Assembly (NCBI GenBank): GCA_963709085.1
Contig: CAVPVB010000014.1
Coordinates: 62,001 to 126,000 of the forward strand
From: Rhodovastum sp963709085
GTDB taxonomy: Bacteria > Pseudomonadota > Alphaproteobacteria > Acetobacterales > Acetobacteraceae
Length of the DNA stretch: 64,000 nt
Reading direction: 5' to 3'
The notes below the pieces were generated by a model, which made no database searches, had not been told where the DNA came from, and saw nothing but the letters and a program-made list of their open reading frames with translations. The position numbers were made by a program, and so were the translations under genes. How positions within the stretch are numbered: position 1 is the first letter of the stretch; every line of letters starts with the position of its first letter. This document shows positions 15,012 through 25,946 of the stretch, piece by piece.

Positions 15012-17968
15012 TTCCTCTGCAGCGGCAACCCGTGCTCGCCGCCGTCTTCCCATTCCAGTTGATCCTGGAGAGGACGAGCTTGCCCGCCACTGGAGTCTGA
15101 CCCCGGCTGACCTTGCGGAAATCGCCAACTGCCGCGGCGCCGACCAGAAACGGCGCTTTGCCCTACAGCTCTGCGTGCTGCGTGGGTACGGCCGGTTTCT
15201 TGATGACTACCGGCAGGCGCCGATCAAGATCGTCAACCATCTGTCACGTCAGCTCGGGCTGGCGCCCGTGCTCTTTCTAGACCGGTCCGGCCGCGAACCA
15301 ACCGAGCGTGTTCAGGCACAGCGTATTCGCCGCTATCTGGGCTTGAGCCGCTTCGACAGGACAGCCGAGGACCACTTGCGCGAATGGTTGCGCGGAGGCG
15401 CCATGGAAGGCCGCACCGCAGCCGAGCTGTTCGATTCTGGCTGAAGAAGAGCTGGCAAACCTGCACGTGATGTTGCCCAGTGTCAGCACACTGGAGCGCA
15501 TTGTCGCCTCTGTCATGGCCCACAGCACTACGGAGCTGTTCGAATCTATCGCCAACCGTCTGCCGGAGAAGCTGCGCACAGCAATCGACCTCCTGGTCGA
15601 GGTGCCTGCCGGCGATGCGCGCTCCAGTCTGTTTCGGCTGAAGGACTACCCGAAATCAGCCAACGCCGCGGTGATCAAGGGCGACATCGTCCGCCTGCAC
15701 CTGATCGAGGAACTGCTCGGAACCGGAGCCGAGCTGAGCGGTCTCGATCCACAGATCGTCCGCCAACTGGGCCAACTTGGACGCCGCTATGATGCGCGCG
15801 ATCTCCGCCGCTTCGCCAAGCCCAAGCGTGACGCACTGGTTGCCTGCTATCTGGTGGAGGCCCGCACGACGCTGCTCGATCAGATCGTCGAGATGAATGA
15901 CCTGTTCCTGACCGGGATGAACCGTCGGTCGCGTTCGGCGGTCGAGCTGCGCCGCAAAAGCCTGCGCCGCCGCGCCCGCGACGGACTGCACCGTGTGCTC
16001 GACGGCGTCGACGCCCTGGTCAAAGCCGACAAGGAGCAAACGATCGGTGCTTTCCGCGACGTGGTGAACGCTCCCGCCCTGGTCGAGGCGGCAATTGCCT
16101 GCCGTGCTTACGAGCGGCTGGAGACCCGCGGTCATCTCGATGCAATGATCGCGCGCTATGGCACGCTGCGCCAGTACCTGCCGGCGTTCCTCGCCCTGCC
16201 ATTCCAGGCTGCTGCCGGAAACGAAGCCCTTCTCGGGGCAATCGAGATCCTGCGTGCGCTGGACGCCGGCACGCGCGGCCCGCTGACAACGGATGATCCG
16301 CACGCCTTCGTGCAAGCTGACTGGCGGTCCCATCTCGTCATTGATGACAAGGCCGGCGGCAAACTGGATCGCGCCATCTGGGAAATCTCGCTCGCCTTTG
16401 CGATCCGTAACGCGCTCCGCGCCGGCGGCCTGTTCCTGGCGCAAAGCCGCGACCACGTATCCTTCTGGAACCTGGTTTACGATGAGCCGAAGTGGCAGCA
16501 GGCCCGTGAACAGGCCTACCAACGTCTTGACCTGCCGGTTGACGGGAAGACATTCCTGACTCGGCTTGGCACCGAGTTTGACCGGGCGGCGCGGGCCGCG
16601 GAGCGCGGCATGCCCGCCAACCGCTTTGCCGAGATTCGCGATGGCAGGCTCAAGCTCAAACGGCGAGATGCGATGCTGGTTCCGCGCGCGCTGCATGAAC
16701 TGCGCGCCACCATTGGCGCCAGCCTGCCACGCGTGCGCATCGAGGACCTGCTGCAGGACGTCGATGAATGGTGCGGCTTCACCCGTGCCTTCCAGCCCCT
16801 CGGCGGTTACCAGCCGCGCGGCGCCGATCCGCACCGCTCGCTGCTCGCCACCCTGATCGGGCACGGCACCAACCTCGGTCTCGCCGCGATGAGCCAGAGC
16901 GTCGACACCCTCACCGCCGAGGCGCTGCAGGACACCAGCCGATGGTTCCTGCGCGACGCCACGCTCAAGGCGGCCAACACCATTCTGGTCGATCACCATC
17001 ACGGCTTGAAGCTCAGCTTCATCTGGGGCAACGGCCGACGCTCCTCCTCCGATGGCCAGCGCTTCGCGGTCGAGCGGGATAGCCTCCTGGCCAGCTTCTA
17101 TCCGCGCTACTTCGGCTACTACGAACGAGCGCTCGCACTTTACACGCACACGTCCGACCAAAGCAGCGTCTACGCCACGCAGGCGATCGCCTGCGCGCCG
17201 CGCGAGGCGGGATACGTACTCGGGGGCATCCTCGACAACGATACGGCGTTGGCAATCCGCGAACACACCTCGGATACGCATGGCTTCACCGAGCATCTAT
17301 TCGGCCTCTGTGCCTTGCTCGGCATCGCCTTCGTGCCGCGGATAAAGGACCTGCCAGATCAAGTGCTCAGCCGCATCGACCGTGAGATCGACTACGGTGT
17401 GTTGCAGCCACTGCTGCGCGGTCGCATCAACATCGAACTGATCATCGAGCAGTGGGATCAGCTGGTGCGCCTCGCGGCGTCGTTGAAGGATCGGCTGACG
17501 CCCGCGCATGTCGTCATGCAGCGTCTTGCCAACGCCGGCGCGTCGGACCGTCTTGCCGACGCGCTCAGCCAGCTCGGGCGCTTGACGAAGACCATGCACA
17601 TTCTGCGCTACATTCAAGAGGAGCCGCTCCGCGACGCCATCCAGCTGCAACTCAACCGCGGCGAGTTCCGCCACATCCTCGCCAAGTCGCTGTTCTTCGC
17701 CAACCAGGGCAGCTTCCGATCCGGCGACTACGAGGAGGTGATGAACAAGGCCAGCTGCCTCAGCCTGCTCTCCAACGCCGTGCTGGTGTGGAACACCGTC
17801 CACATCGCCCGTATCGTCGACCAACTCCGCGCCGCCGGCCACGAGGTGAAGGACGAGGATCTCGCCCGCGTGTCACCGCTGGCGCATGCCCACGTCATCC
17901 CCAACGGGAGCTATTTCCAATCACCTCGCCGGCGTGCCGAGGCGGCGCCCGAACCCGCCATGGCCTGA
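14998..17968 (+). pseudogene. tnpA: Tn3-family transposase TnpA, split by a frameshift
   Basis: Full length would be about 990 residues. The N-terminal 145 residues (RHWSLTPADLAEIANCRGAD, RFALQLCVLRGYGRFLDD) are in one frame and end at a TGA at 15442-15444. A +1 shift near 15430 continues ILAEEELANLHVMLPSVSTL through to the end. Tn3 landmarks follow: GNGRRSSSDGQRF, TSDTHGFTEHLFGLCALLGI, and FANQGSFRSGDYEEVMNKAS at the C-terminus. One indel separates it from a working gene, so it may be a recent loss or a sequencing error. TnpA binds the 38-bp-type ends and catalyses replicative transposition. Confidence 0.85.
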
Positions 17969-17984
17969 GCCAGAGGATCTCGTT

Positions 17985-18413
17985 ATGCCGCACACCGACC
18001 CGATAAACTGGCAGCCGATCAGCGAAATGCCGCTGATCGTAGCCATGATCGACGGCACCCTGGGCGACACGCGCACGCATCTCGAGACGCTGACCCTGGC
18101 ACGGACGCGCCCGCATGTGCTCGATGACGCGACCATTGACCGGAGCGAGCAGGTTCACACCGAGCAACTGGAGTTCGTGGATATCTACGCGCGGCAGATC
18201 AGCCGCTGGCGGACCGAACGGCCCTCAGCAAGCCAGATCCGCCAACTGGATCGGATGGAGGAGCAAAACCGACAACTGCGTGCCGTGACAGAGGATGTCC
18301 TCGCGTTGGCGCGCGAGTTGCGCAAGGGCACCATCAACCGCATCACGGAGATGAGCGACAACGAGCTCGGTCTTCAGGCGCTCCTTGGAAACCGACCCGC
18401 CAACCGCCGCTAA
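17985..18413 (+). CDS. Accessory protein of the Tn3/TnpI transposon, function unknown
   Basis: A protein of 142 residues. The ATG at 17985 has AGAGGA nine bases upstream and lies 16 bases after the tnpA stop, so it belongs to the transposon operon. The sequence is helical throughout: EMPLIVAMIDGTLGDTRTHL, then EEQNRQLRAVTEDVLALARE, likely a coiled coil, then TINRITEMSDNELGLQALLG. No domain is recognised. Its conserved placement after tnpA suggests a role in transposition control or a passenger function; this is inference. Confidence 0.6.
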   Translation: MPHTDPINWQPISEMPLIVAMIDGTLGDTRTHLETLTLARTRPHVLDDATIDRSEQVHTEQLEFVDIYARQISRWRTERPSASQIRQLDRMEEQNRQLRAVTEDVLALARELRKGTINRITEMSDNELGLQALLGNRPANRR

Positions 18414-18488
18414 GCCTACCCTCAACATTGCGTGCAATACGCTAGCGTACGTTTTCGCACGGTTGCCCCTTCTGCCCCATCTTAAAGC

Positions 18489-18710
18489 CTTACCTTTACC
18501 CGCATCTAGAAAGATGCAATTTTATCATTATGTTAGCCTAGCCATCTGTGCGCCGTAGCTGAGGGAAGCCCCTTGGAACGCAGGTGCAGCATACGCCCGC
18601 TTTCGCAACGGGCATTTGGAAAATCTGCCATTTTCGGCGCTCGGCTGCGGATCGACATGATGTCGTTCTATAGTAGCGCAGGGCTTTGCCACGATGCGGG
18701 TAAAGGTAAG
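18489..18710 (+). mobile_element. 222-bp MITE-like element, copy 2
   Basis: Same length, ends and sequence as copy 1, in the same orientation. The target duplication is ATCTTAAAGC at 18479-18488 and 18711-18720. The left duplication starts directly after the terminal base of the Tn3 transposon at 18478. Confidence 0.92.
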
Positions 18711-18859
18711 ATCTTAAAGCCGTTCGCGAGCGGCGCGACGCGCAGCGTTTCAGCGAGCGGTTGGCGCGACGCACAGCGACCGGCTTGCCCAAGATGAATT
18801 TGGGATAACCACGCCCCCGTGTGCCGCTGGTCGGCCCGCTTGCCCCGCTCCAACTTCAC

Positions 18860-18912
18860 CTACGGCTTCGCCGGTTCGGGCGAAGCGGGGTTCTTTCCGA
18901 CGTAGCCTTGCC
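18860..18912 (-). pseudogene. Displaced last codons of the DUF1173 gene
   Basis: Read leftward from the Tn3 boundary this gives RQGYVGKNPASPEPAKP then a stop. It continues in frame from the PPRQG that precedes the transposon end in the gene at 22918-24123. The shared bases are the TTGCC target duplication. The transposon therefore inserted 18 codons before the original stop. The remaining stretch 18721-18859 holds no recognised gene. Confidence 0.75.
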
Positions 18913-19147
18913 GGCCAGAACTAACCAACTGGCCTCCTGGTACGAATAACGGGACGGAACGGGAACGTGGCTGTCGGAAGGCAAGCGTGCCGCGGCACTG
19001 GCGCTCAAGTTCGGTGATCGCAGGGGCGGCTCAATTGGGTAGACCCCAGCGGGGCGCCGGGACGAGACACTTTCCATGTATCATTAGGGTTGCTTTTGGG
19101 GTTCTGGAACACTAGCGTTCCGTAGTCTAGATCCTATTGGAACAAAG

Positions 19148-19723
19148 ATGGCCGCTTACGGCTACGCGCGCGTCAGCAGCATCGATCAGGATCTCACCAT
19201 CCAGCAGCAGGCGCTGCGTGCAGCTGGCTGCCGTGTGATCCGCGCCGAGAAGATCAGCGGCGCTCGCCGCGACGGACGCACCGAACTGCAAGTTCTGCTC
19301 GATTTCGTGCAGCCAGGCGACACACTGGTGGTGACGCGCATCGACCGTCTGGCCCGCTCCCTGAAAGATCTGGAGGACATCGTTCACGAACTGAAGGGGC
19401 GCGGTGTGACGCTGCGCGCTACTGAGCAGCCGGTGGACACGGGCACAGCGGCGGGCAAGGCGTTTCTCGATATGCTGGGCGTGTTTGCCGAGTTCGAGAC
19501 CAACTTGCGCCGCGAGCGGCAACTGGAAGGGATCGCATTGGCCAAGACGCGCGGCGTCTATCGTGGGCGCAAGCCCAGCATCGACGCCGCCGAGATCAAG
19601 CGACTGCGCGAGCAGGATCGGCTCGGCCCGACCGCCATCGCACGCCGCCTCGGCATTGGCCGGGCCAGCGTCTACCGCGCGCTCGCAGGATTCGGCGATG
19701 AAACCAAGCACGGCCGCGGATGA
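19148..19723 (+). CDS. tnpR: Serine recombinase, Tn3 resolvase TnpR
   Basis: A protein of 191 residues, normal for the family. The catalytic domain opens YGYARVSSIDQDLTIQQQAL with the nucleophilic serine in RVSS. It continues with EKISGARRDGRTELQVLLDF, GDTLVVTRIDRLARSLKDL and GKAFLDMLGVFAEFETNLRR, and the C-terminal helix-turn-helix is GPTAIARRLGIGRASVYRAL. It resolves cointegrates at a res site. The 60 bp before the gene hold GGAACACTAGCGTTCC, a dyad that could be a res subsite and operator. ATG at 19148 follows a short purine run. No defects are seen. Confidence 0.92.
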   Translation: MAAYGYARVSSIDQDLTIQQQALRAAGCRVIRAEKISGARRDGRTELQVLLDFVQPGDTLVVTRIDRLARSLKDLEDIVHELKGRGVTLRATEQPVDTGTAAGKAFLDMLGVFAEFETNLRRERQLEGIALAKTRGVYRGRKPSIDAAEIKRLREQDRLGPTAIARRLGIGRASVYRALAGFGDETKHGRG

Positions 19724-19888
19724 TGTCGAGCAGCTACATCTATTGACGCCAAAAGGCCGAGGCGCAGGGTAACGGCATTCAAAAACAATGCCTCCAGGGT
19801 CTGCGACATTCGAGCCCCGCGCAATACATCAATCGACTCACTGGCTTGGCCCGGCTGATCTGCGGGAACCAAGGCCCAGGAGGCGTAA

Positions 19889-22874
19889 GTGGCGCGACGG
19901 CAGCGATTGAGCAAAATCCAGATTGCGGAACTGTTTGAGCCGCCGACGGAGCAACGGGAACTGGTGCGTCACTTCACGCTATCGGAAGCAGATCGTGCAG
20001 CAGTCAGGCGCTCCCGCGGCGATCACAATCGTCTCGGCCACGCCCTCATGCTCTGCTACCTGCGCTATCCTGGCCGCCCACTGCGTGCCGGGGAACGGCC
20101 GCCCGCTGGGTTGCTTGCATTTGTCGCTGAGCAAATCGGAGTTTTCCCGGAGGTGATTGACAATTACCTTGCGGCAGAGCGAAATCGCCAACATCATTCT
20201 GTCGACTGCCAGCAACAACTCGGACTGCGTCCCTTTGGTAGGCGGACGGTGGGCGAATTGGTAGAATTCCTCGTGCCGCAGGCGATCGAAGACGACCGGT
20301 TCGTTCATCTCGCCGCGTTGGTGATGCAGACATGTCGGCAACGCCGGATCGTCGTTCCGGCACCGGCCGCACTCGAACGGCTGTGCGGCGAACTCCGCGA
20401 CCAAGCCCGCCGGGAGGTGCATCGCCGACTGACCGGTGATCTGTCCGCCGAACAGCGCCGCCGGCTCGATGCGCTGATGCAGCGGCGTGAAGAGGGCGGC
20501 CAGAACTGGCTGACCTGGTTGCGGCAGATGCCGCAAGCCGCCAAGCCGGACGCCATGCTGGGTTTGATCGAACGCCTGAAGCATGTGCGCGCGATCGGCA
20601 TCAAACCCGATCGAGGCCACCAGGTCCATCAGACGCGCCTTGCCCAGCTTGTTCGCGAGGCTGGTCGAAGCACCGTGCAGCACATCGCCCGCTACGAGCG
20701 GCAGCGCCGGCACGCGACGTTGGTCGCCATCAGCATGGACCTTGCCACCAGCCTGACCGACCAGGCCATGGATGCGTTCGATCGCCTGATCGGCGCCTTG
20801 TTTCGCAAAGCCGAGGGACGGCATGCTCGCGACTTCCAGTCTGATGCGCGATCCATCAATGAGAAGGTCCGTCTCTTTGCACGTGTCGGCGCGGCCCTCA
20901 TTGCAGCCCACGACAAGAAGCAGGACGGCTTCGGAGCCATCAAAACGGTGATCCCATGGAAGCAGTTCTGCACAACCGTCGCCGAAGCCAAAGCCCTGGC
21001 GCGCCCGGAAGCGTTCGACGCCTATCAAGGCCTCAACAAGCATTACAGCGACATCCGGCGCTGGTCGCCCGGTTTCCTGGGCGCCTTCAAATTCGAGAGC
21101 GTGCCGGCATCGGCCTCGCTCATGCGCGCCATCGAGGTGCTGCGAGACGCGAACCGCACGGAGGCGTCCACCCTACCGGAATCCGCTCCGACCGCATTCG
21201 TCCGGCAACGCTGGGCGCCGTACGTGCTGCCGAATGGCATAATCGACCGGCACTACTACGAACTCTGCGTCCTGTCGGAATTGCGTGACCGGTTGCGTGC
21301 CGGCGATGTCTGGGTCGTCGGCAGCCGGCAATACCGCTCCTTCGAGGAACGGCTTCTCTCCAAGCAGACCGTGCAAGATCTGCAGCAGGCCGGGACACTC
21401 CCAATCGCGGTCGAGGTGGATTTCGACCGCTTCATCGAGGGCCGCCGCACCGTGCTGGATGAACGGCTGACGGCGATCAACGCTCGTGCCAAGGGCGGTC
21501 TTCTGCCCGACGTGACGATCGAGAAGGGCGTGCTGAAGATCTCGCCAATTGAAAAATCCACGCCACCGGAGGCCGAGGCCTTGGCCGTGCGCCTCTACGC
21601 CATGCTGCCGCGCATCCGCGTGACCGATCTGCTGGCCGAAGTGGCGCGCTGGACCCTCTTTCCCGACTGCTTCACCCATGTGCGCACTGGCGAGGCTGTG
21701 GCCGACAACCGTGTCCTTCTGGCGGGATTGCTCGCTGAAGGTCTCAATCTTGGCCTGACCCGCATGGCCGAGGCGTGCAGCATCGCCAGCCTCGGCGAGC
21801 TTGCCTGGACATCGGATTGGCACATCCGCGAGGAGACCTACGCTTTGGCGCTACGGTGTCTGGTCAACCAGCAGCAGCGCGAACCATTTGCGGCAACGTT
21901 CGGCAACGGCACGGCCTCGTCCTCCGACGGCCAGTTTTTCCAGGCTGCCCGCTCCGGCCGTGACGCCAGCAGCTTCAATGCCCATTATGGCCAGAAGCCT
22001 GGTTTTAAGGCCTACACACATCTCTCGGACCGCTATGGGCCATTCTTCACCAGGATGATTGGGGCAACCGCGAGCGAGGCACTGCATGTTCTCGATGCAC
22101 TGCTCTACCACCAGACCGAGGTGACGGTCCGACGCCATCATACCGACGGCGGCGGTAAATCCGACCATGTGTTCGCACTCTGCGCTCTGCTCGGCTTCCA
22201 GTTCGCGCCGCGCATCCCCGACCTGAAGCACCGGCGCCTCTACAGCTTCGGTAAGGCGTCCGACTATCCGACGCTCGAGCTGCTGATCGCCGGACGCATC
22301 AACGTGGACCTGATCCGCGCCCACTGGTCGGAAATCCTGCGCATCGCCGCGTCCATCCGCTCCGGCACCGTGACCGCCTCGCTGATCATGCGCCAACTCG
22401 CCTCCTACCCGCGGCAAAACGGCATTGCCGCCGCGCTGCGCGAACTGGGGCGGCTGGAGCGCACCCTGTTCACCCTCGACTGGATCAGCGATCCCGAACT
22501 GCGGCGTACCGACCGGACAGGAACTCAACAAGGGCGAGTCTCGCAACAGCCTGGCACGTGCGGTCTTCATTCACCGGCTCGGCGAAATCCGCGATCGTAC
22601 CTACGAAAACCAGCAGCACCGTGCTTCTGGCCTCAACCTCATCGTCACCGCAATCATCCTGTGGAACACCCGATACCTCGAGCGTGCCGTCGCCACCCTA
22701 CGCAAGACGGAAGACGTCCCCGATCGTCTCCTGGCCCATCTCTCCCCTCTGGGCTGGGAGCACGTGAACCTGACCGGCGATTACGTCTGGGTCACAGACC
22801 GGAGGACGGCGGAAACCGGAGACGGGTTGAGGCCGCTCCGGACCCCGCCCACGCCGTTCGCCAAAGCGGCTTGA
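19889..22874 (+). pseudogene. tnpA: Tn3-family transposase TnpA with a late frameshift
   Basis: A GTG start at 19889 gives about 870 residues of colinear TnpA: LSKIQIAELFEPPTEQRELV at the start, GNGTASSSDGQFFQAARSG and DGGGKSDHVFALCALLGFQF further on. Near 22505-22515 one base is gained or lost. The correct continuation, TGQELNKGESRNSLARAVF and NTRYLERAVATLRKTEDVP, lies in the neighbouring frame and ends at 22874. In the unshifted frame the tail is meaningless arginine/proline-rich sequence. The lost C-terminal 130 residues are normally required, so the copy is probably inactive unless this is a sequencing error. Confidence 0.85.
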
Positions 22875-22917
22875 TGTTCATGTTTCGTCCCGTTATTCGT
22901 ACCAAGAGGCCAGTTGG

Positions 22918-24123
22918 TTAGTTCTGGCCTTGCCGGGGTGGCAGGGTCATGGTCTCGCCGCTGAGCGGGTCCCAGAACCAGGCCGGCAGCGCGCTGTCAG
23001 CGGCAAGATCGAGAAGGGGGCGACGCTCATCGTCGGCGGCGTCCGGCGGCAGGATGTAGAGCGCCACCTCGTGGGGTGTGGTGTCGCGGAGGATCACCGT
23101 GGCGAGGGGTTCACCGGCCGGGTGCCCGTAGCGCAGGCACTTCGTGAAGCAGCGCTGCTGCGCTGTCAGCTCTTCGACCAAGCGTTCTTCGAAGGGCGAG
23201 ACGACCGGAATCCAGTTCGGCGTGACCGCCATCAAGGTCAGCTCTTCGATAAAGGGCAGCCAGCCCGATGACATCGAGAACGTCGCGGCGATCACGAGGT
23301 GCAACTCCGGGGTCGCCTCGTGCATGTCCAGTTCGGTCGCGAAGTTTCTCAGCATCCTGCCGTGCAACTCGTTGGACAGCAGGAAGCTGAAGCCGGGCGC
23401 GTGGCGCAGAACAACCCTGTGGCCGCGCGAGGTCGGCAGGATCTGCTTCACTTCGCCGATCGCGATCCGGTAGGTCTTCTTGCCCTTGCCCAGCATCGGC
23501 GCCAGCAGCGCCATGCGACGCTCCTTGATCTCGGAATCCTGATCCTGGCTGTAGGGCTCCGGCACGTACAGCATCGCGCCGAGCGGCGCGTTACGAATGA
23601 GCTTGTTGCGTGCCGCCTGCAAAAGATAATAGCGGATGACGCTCCATTTGCGTTTTCCGGCCATACCGGGCCGCCATTTCGTGAAACCGGCTTCGTCCCA
23701 CAGGTAGTGCAGGAACGCACGTAGCCCCAGCTTGCGCGGATCATCGCGAACGGTTTCCTTGGGGTCCGTGCTGATGTTCGGCGACCACGTCACCGCAGGT
23801 CCCTTGCTCAGGGGAAAGCCAACCCGAAGGACGATGTTGCCGTCCTCCGGCAACTCCTGGATCGCCTTTCCGATATAAGGCGCCACGCCGGACAGCTCCG
23901 GAGGCGGCTCGTAAGAATCGCATTCGGGCGCATGTCGTTGCCCGGTGTTGGGCATGCGCTTGACCAGGAACCCAGCACCGCAGGAAGCGATGTACATCTC
24001 CGGCCGCGGAGTCCGGCACGGGCACTCCAGCCGGGCGCGGTTGCGATGAAGATCAGCAAGCTTCGAAACGTCAGCGCCGCTCTCCGTGTCGACGCGCATG
24101 TTGTCGTAGCTGTAGATTGCCAT
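22918..24123 (-). CDS. DUF1173 family protein with transposon-derived C-terminus
   Basis: A protein of 401 residues. The pattern CPCRTPRPEMYIASCGAGF, FLVKRMPNTGQRHAPECDSY, LHYLWDEAGFTKWRPGMAGK, then RCFTKCLRYGHPAGEPLA matches DUF1173, an uncharacterised family often found on conjugative plasmids and integrative elements. Cysteine pairs near the N-terminus suggest metal binding. The ATG at 24123 starts MAIYSYDN; the frame is open further upstream but without family resemblance. The final codons and stop (QGQN) come from the Tn3 inverted repeat, replacing the native ending now at 18860-18912. The change is small and the protein may still work. Confidence 0.8.
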   Translation of the reverse strand: MAIYSYDNMRVDTESGADVSKLADLHRNRARLECPCRTPRPEMYIASCGAGFLVKRMPNTGQRHAPECDSYEPPPELSGVAPYIGKAIQELPEDGNIVLRVGFPLSKGPAVTWSPNISTDPKETVRDDPRKLGLRAFLHYLWDEAGFTKWRPGMAGKRKWSVIRYYLLQAARNKLIRNAPLGAMLYVPEPYSQDQDSEIKERRMALLAPMLGKGKKTYRIAIGEVKQILPTSRGHRVVLRHAPGFSFLLSNELHGRMLRNFATELDMHEATPELHLVIAATFSMSSGWLPFIEELTLMAVTPNWIPVVSPFEERLVEELTAQQRCFTKCLRYGHPAGEPLATVILRDTTPHEVALYILPPDAADDERRPLLDLAADSALPAWFWDPLSGETMTLPPRQGQN

Positions 24124-24451
24124 GGGCGTTGTTGCCCTTCTCCGCCCGGACCCGATGAAGAGAGAAGTCTGGCCCCCGTAGGACCGCGCCTCGTAAACCC
24201 CGACGGGCCAGATGATAACCAAGACCAATGCAAATATACAATAATTGTCTTCGAGCGGCAAGGACGCGCGATCACAGTTGCCTGAAGGCCGAGATCGCGA
24301 TGATACAGCGAAGCCTTCGCCTGCGCGAAACTGCTGGTGCCGTGCGGGTGCTGCTCGATGACCGGTGCGCCGCGCGGCGGGCTTTTTCCGAGCGGAAGCC
24401 GGACGACCTGCGGCCGCGTGATTCAAAAGCGAGCGACAGGTTCGGGATGTT
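24124..24451. other. Intergenic region upstream of the DUF1173 gene
   Basis: No gene is supported. The AT-rich patch at 24222-24252 lies about 100 bp before the leftward DUF1173 start and could hold its promoter, but no clear consensus elements were seen. Confidence 0.4.
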
Positions 24452-25830
24452 TTACGGATACGTGCAGATTTCCATATAGCCGCCCGCAGCGTTGTAACGC
24501 ATCTGACCCACCGTGGCGGGGTTGCACGGTTCGCTGCCTGAGCCTGCCACCTGAACCGACCCATTGATATTGACCTTGGGGCCTGTTGGCACCGTGGCGG
24601 TGCCGATGCCGACGGTGCCGCTGATAGTCGCGTTACCGGTAACAGCTTCACCGGTGTTCGTAACTGTGCCTGCGACCTGTAGCGCTGTGGTCGGCGATGT
24701 CGTCCCTATCCCGACATTGCCGCTACTGTTCACGGTTAAGCGCTGCGTTCCGCCGGTGATGATCGACACCGTGCTGCCGGTGGGGGTGTACAAACCGCTA
24801 GTCGCATCGCCGCTGATTTGGGGGTTGGCGGCCGTGAGGCTCGAGCCGATGTAGATGCTGGCGTTGTCGCCGCCGGTGGTGAGGGTGGTCCAGCTGCTGC
24901 CGATGTAGGCTTCGAGGTCGGGGATGCTCGAATTATACCGGATCATGCCGTTGACCGGCGTGGAGGGTTCCTGCCCTGTCGTACCGACGGGCAACGCAAG
25001 GGCATCAGTCTTCTGCGACAGATCAAAACTCGCCCTCGGACTTGTAGATCCTATCCCTACATACCCGGTGGTGCTGACCGTCAGCGCCTGAATCCCGCTC
25101 GCCGTCAGAGAGAGCGAATTCGTGGCCGAGGAATACATGCCGGTGGTGGGGATGACCGTTGTCGTCGCGGTCAGGCCGACCCCGCCGGAGATGTCGAGCT
25201 TGTCAGTGGGCGTCGTGGTGCCGATGCCGACGGAGCCACTGTTATTGCTTGAAACAGCCAACACAGATGCAGCGCTTGGACTTTGAATTAATACATAAGA
25301 GCCGTTTGAGGAAATCGTGCCACCTGATATGAGCTCTACCTTATTTGGTCGAATTGAGTATCCGGGGAAAATAACACGGCCTGAATTTATGTTTAAATCT
25401 GCGGGGCTGCCTATTGGTGTCGTAAAGTAGAAACGAGCAGCAGCGCTTCCTGTCGTGTCGTACAAATCAACCGCGTCCGTTCCATTTTCAGTAGTGTTGA
25501 TTTGAAGGAGAGCACTCGGCGACGTGGTTCCAATCCCGACGTTGCCCTGTACCAACAATCCATTGGTCGGAGCGGTGGTAACACCGACGTAGCTGCTCCC
25601 GATGGCAACGCCGCCAGAAATATCGAGCGGATTGGACGGCGAGTTTGTGCCGATACCGATATTGCCACCGGAAGTGATACGCAGATGTTCCGCGTTATTG
25701 GTAAAGAAAACCATGTTCGATGCGTAATATTGATCAAACACAGCATCACTTGATGTGTTCAAACCGATACGCAGACCCTGATAGTTCGCACTGCCGGTAT
25801 TGCCATTCTGAAATCATGATGCCGGGGCAA
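24452..25830 (-). pseudogene. Tail-fibre/adhesin-like repeat protein, N-terminus removed by IS66
   Basis: At least 437 residues remain. The sequence is built on a recurrent motif of the form GNVGIGTTSPxxxLxVxG: GNIGIGTNSPSNPLDISG, GSVGIGTTTPTDKLDISG, GYVGIGSTSPRASFDL, GNVGIGTTSPTTALQVAG and others, six in all. This pattern is typical of beta-rich phage tail fibres and surface adhesins. It ends with a cysteine-containing tip (PCNPATVGQMRYNAAGGYME). The frame is open into the IS66 left end at about 25831, with codons NGNTGSANYQGLRIGL before the first internal ATG, so the true N-terminus is missing. No matching 5' part appears beyond the IS66. Confidence 0.65.
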
Positions 25831-25946
25831 CCGTTCACACTCCCCCCCCTCGCCATTTCAAATCGGGGCGTTTGGCGGGTGGGGTGTCGGCTGTGAAGCC
25901 AACAAGGGGTCTTGCGTAGCGGGGCGAAGCAGCGTCTACGGTCTGT

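Larger units (their letters stand above)
13845..18478. mobile_element. Tn3-family transposon with a TnpI-type recombinase
   Basis: The ends read inward GGGTCGGAAGGGGCAACC and GGGGCAGAAGGGGCAACC, continuing to GTACGCTA in both, about 36 bp with few mismatches. Genes run rightward: tyrosine recombinase tnpI, tnpA (frameshifted) and a 142-residue protein. The 5-bp flanks differ (AAGTA and ATCTT), so no target duplication is visible, which suggests later rearrangement. A 222-bp element inserted with its 10-bp target starting at the very next base after the right end. Confidence 0.85.
18913..22929. mobile_element. Tn3-family transposon with serine resolvase, 5-bp target duplication
   Basis: Both ends read inward GGCCAGAACTAACCAACTGG and continue to AATAACGGGACG, about 44 bp with one mismatch. 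The flanks are TTGCC at 18908-18912 and 22930-22934, the 5-bp duplication typical of Tn3. It carries tnpR and tnpA only. It interrupts the 3' end of the DUF1173 gene, whose stop codon now lies in the transposon's right repeat. Confidence 0.93.

Noticed and set aside
15656..17296. A 546-codon open frame on the minus strand across tnpA
   Set aside because: It is antisense to a clear Tn3 transposase, has arginine/glycine-biased composition from mirrored codons and no family resemblance.
13835..18483. 5-bp duplication around the first Tn3 transposon
   Set aside because: The flanks are AAGTA and ATCTT; no duplication is present.
19979..21043. A 354-codon minus-strand frame
   Set aside because: Antisense shadow of the second Tn3 tnpA.
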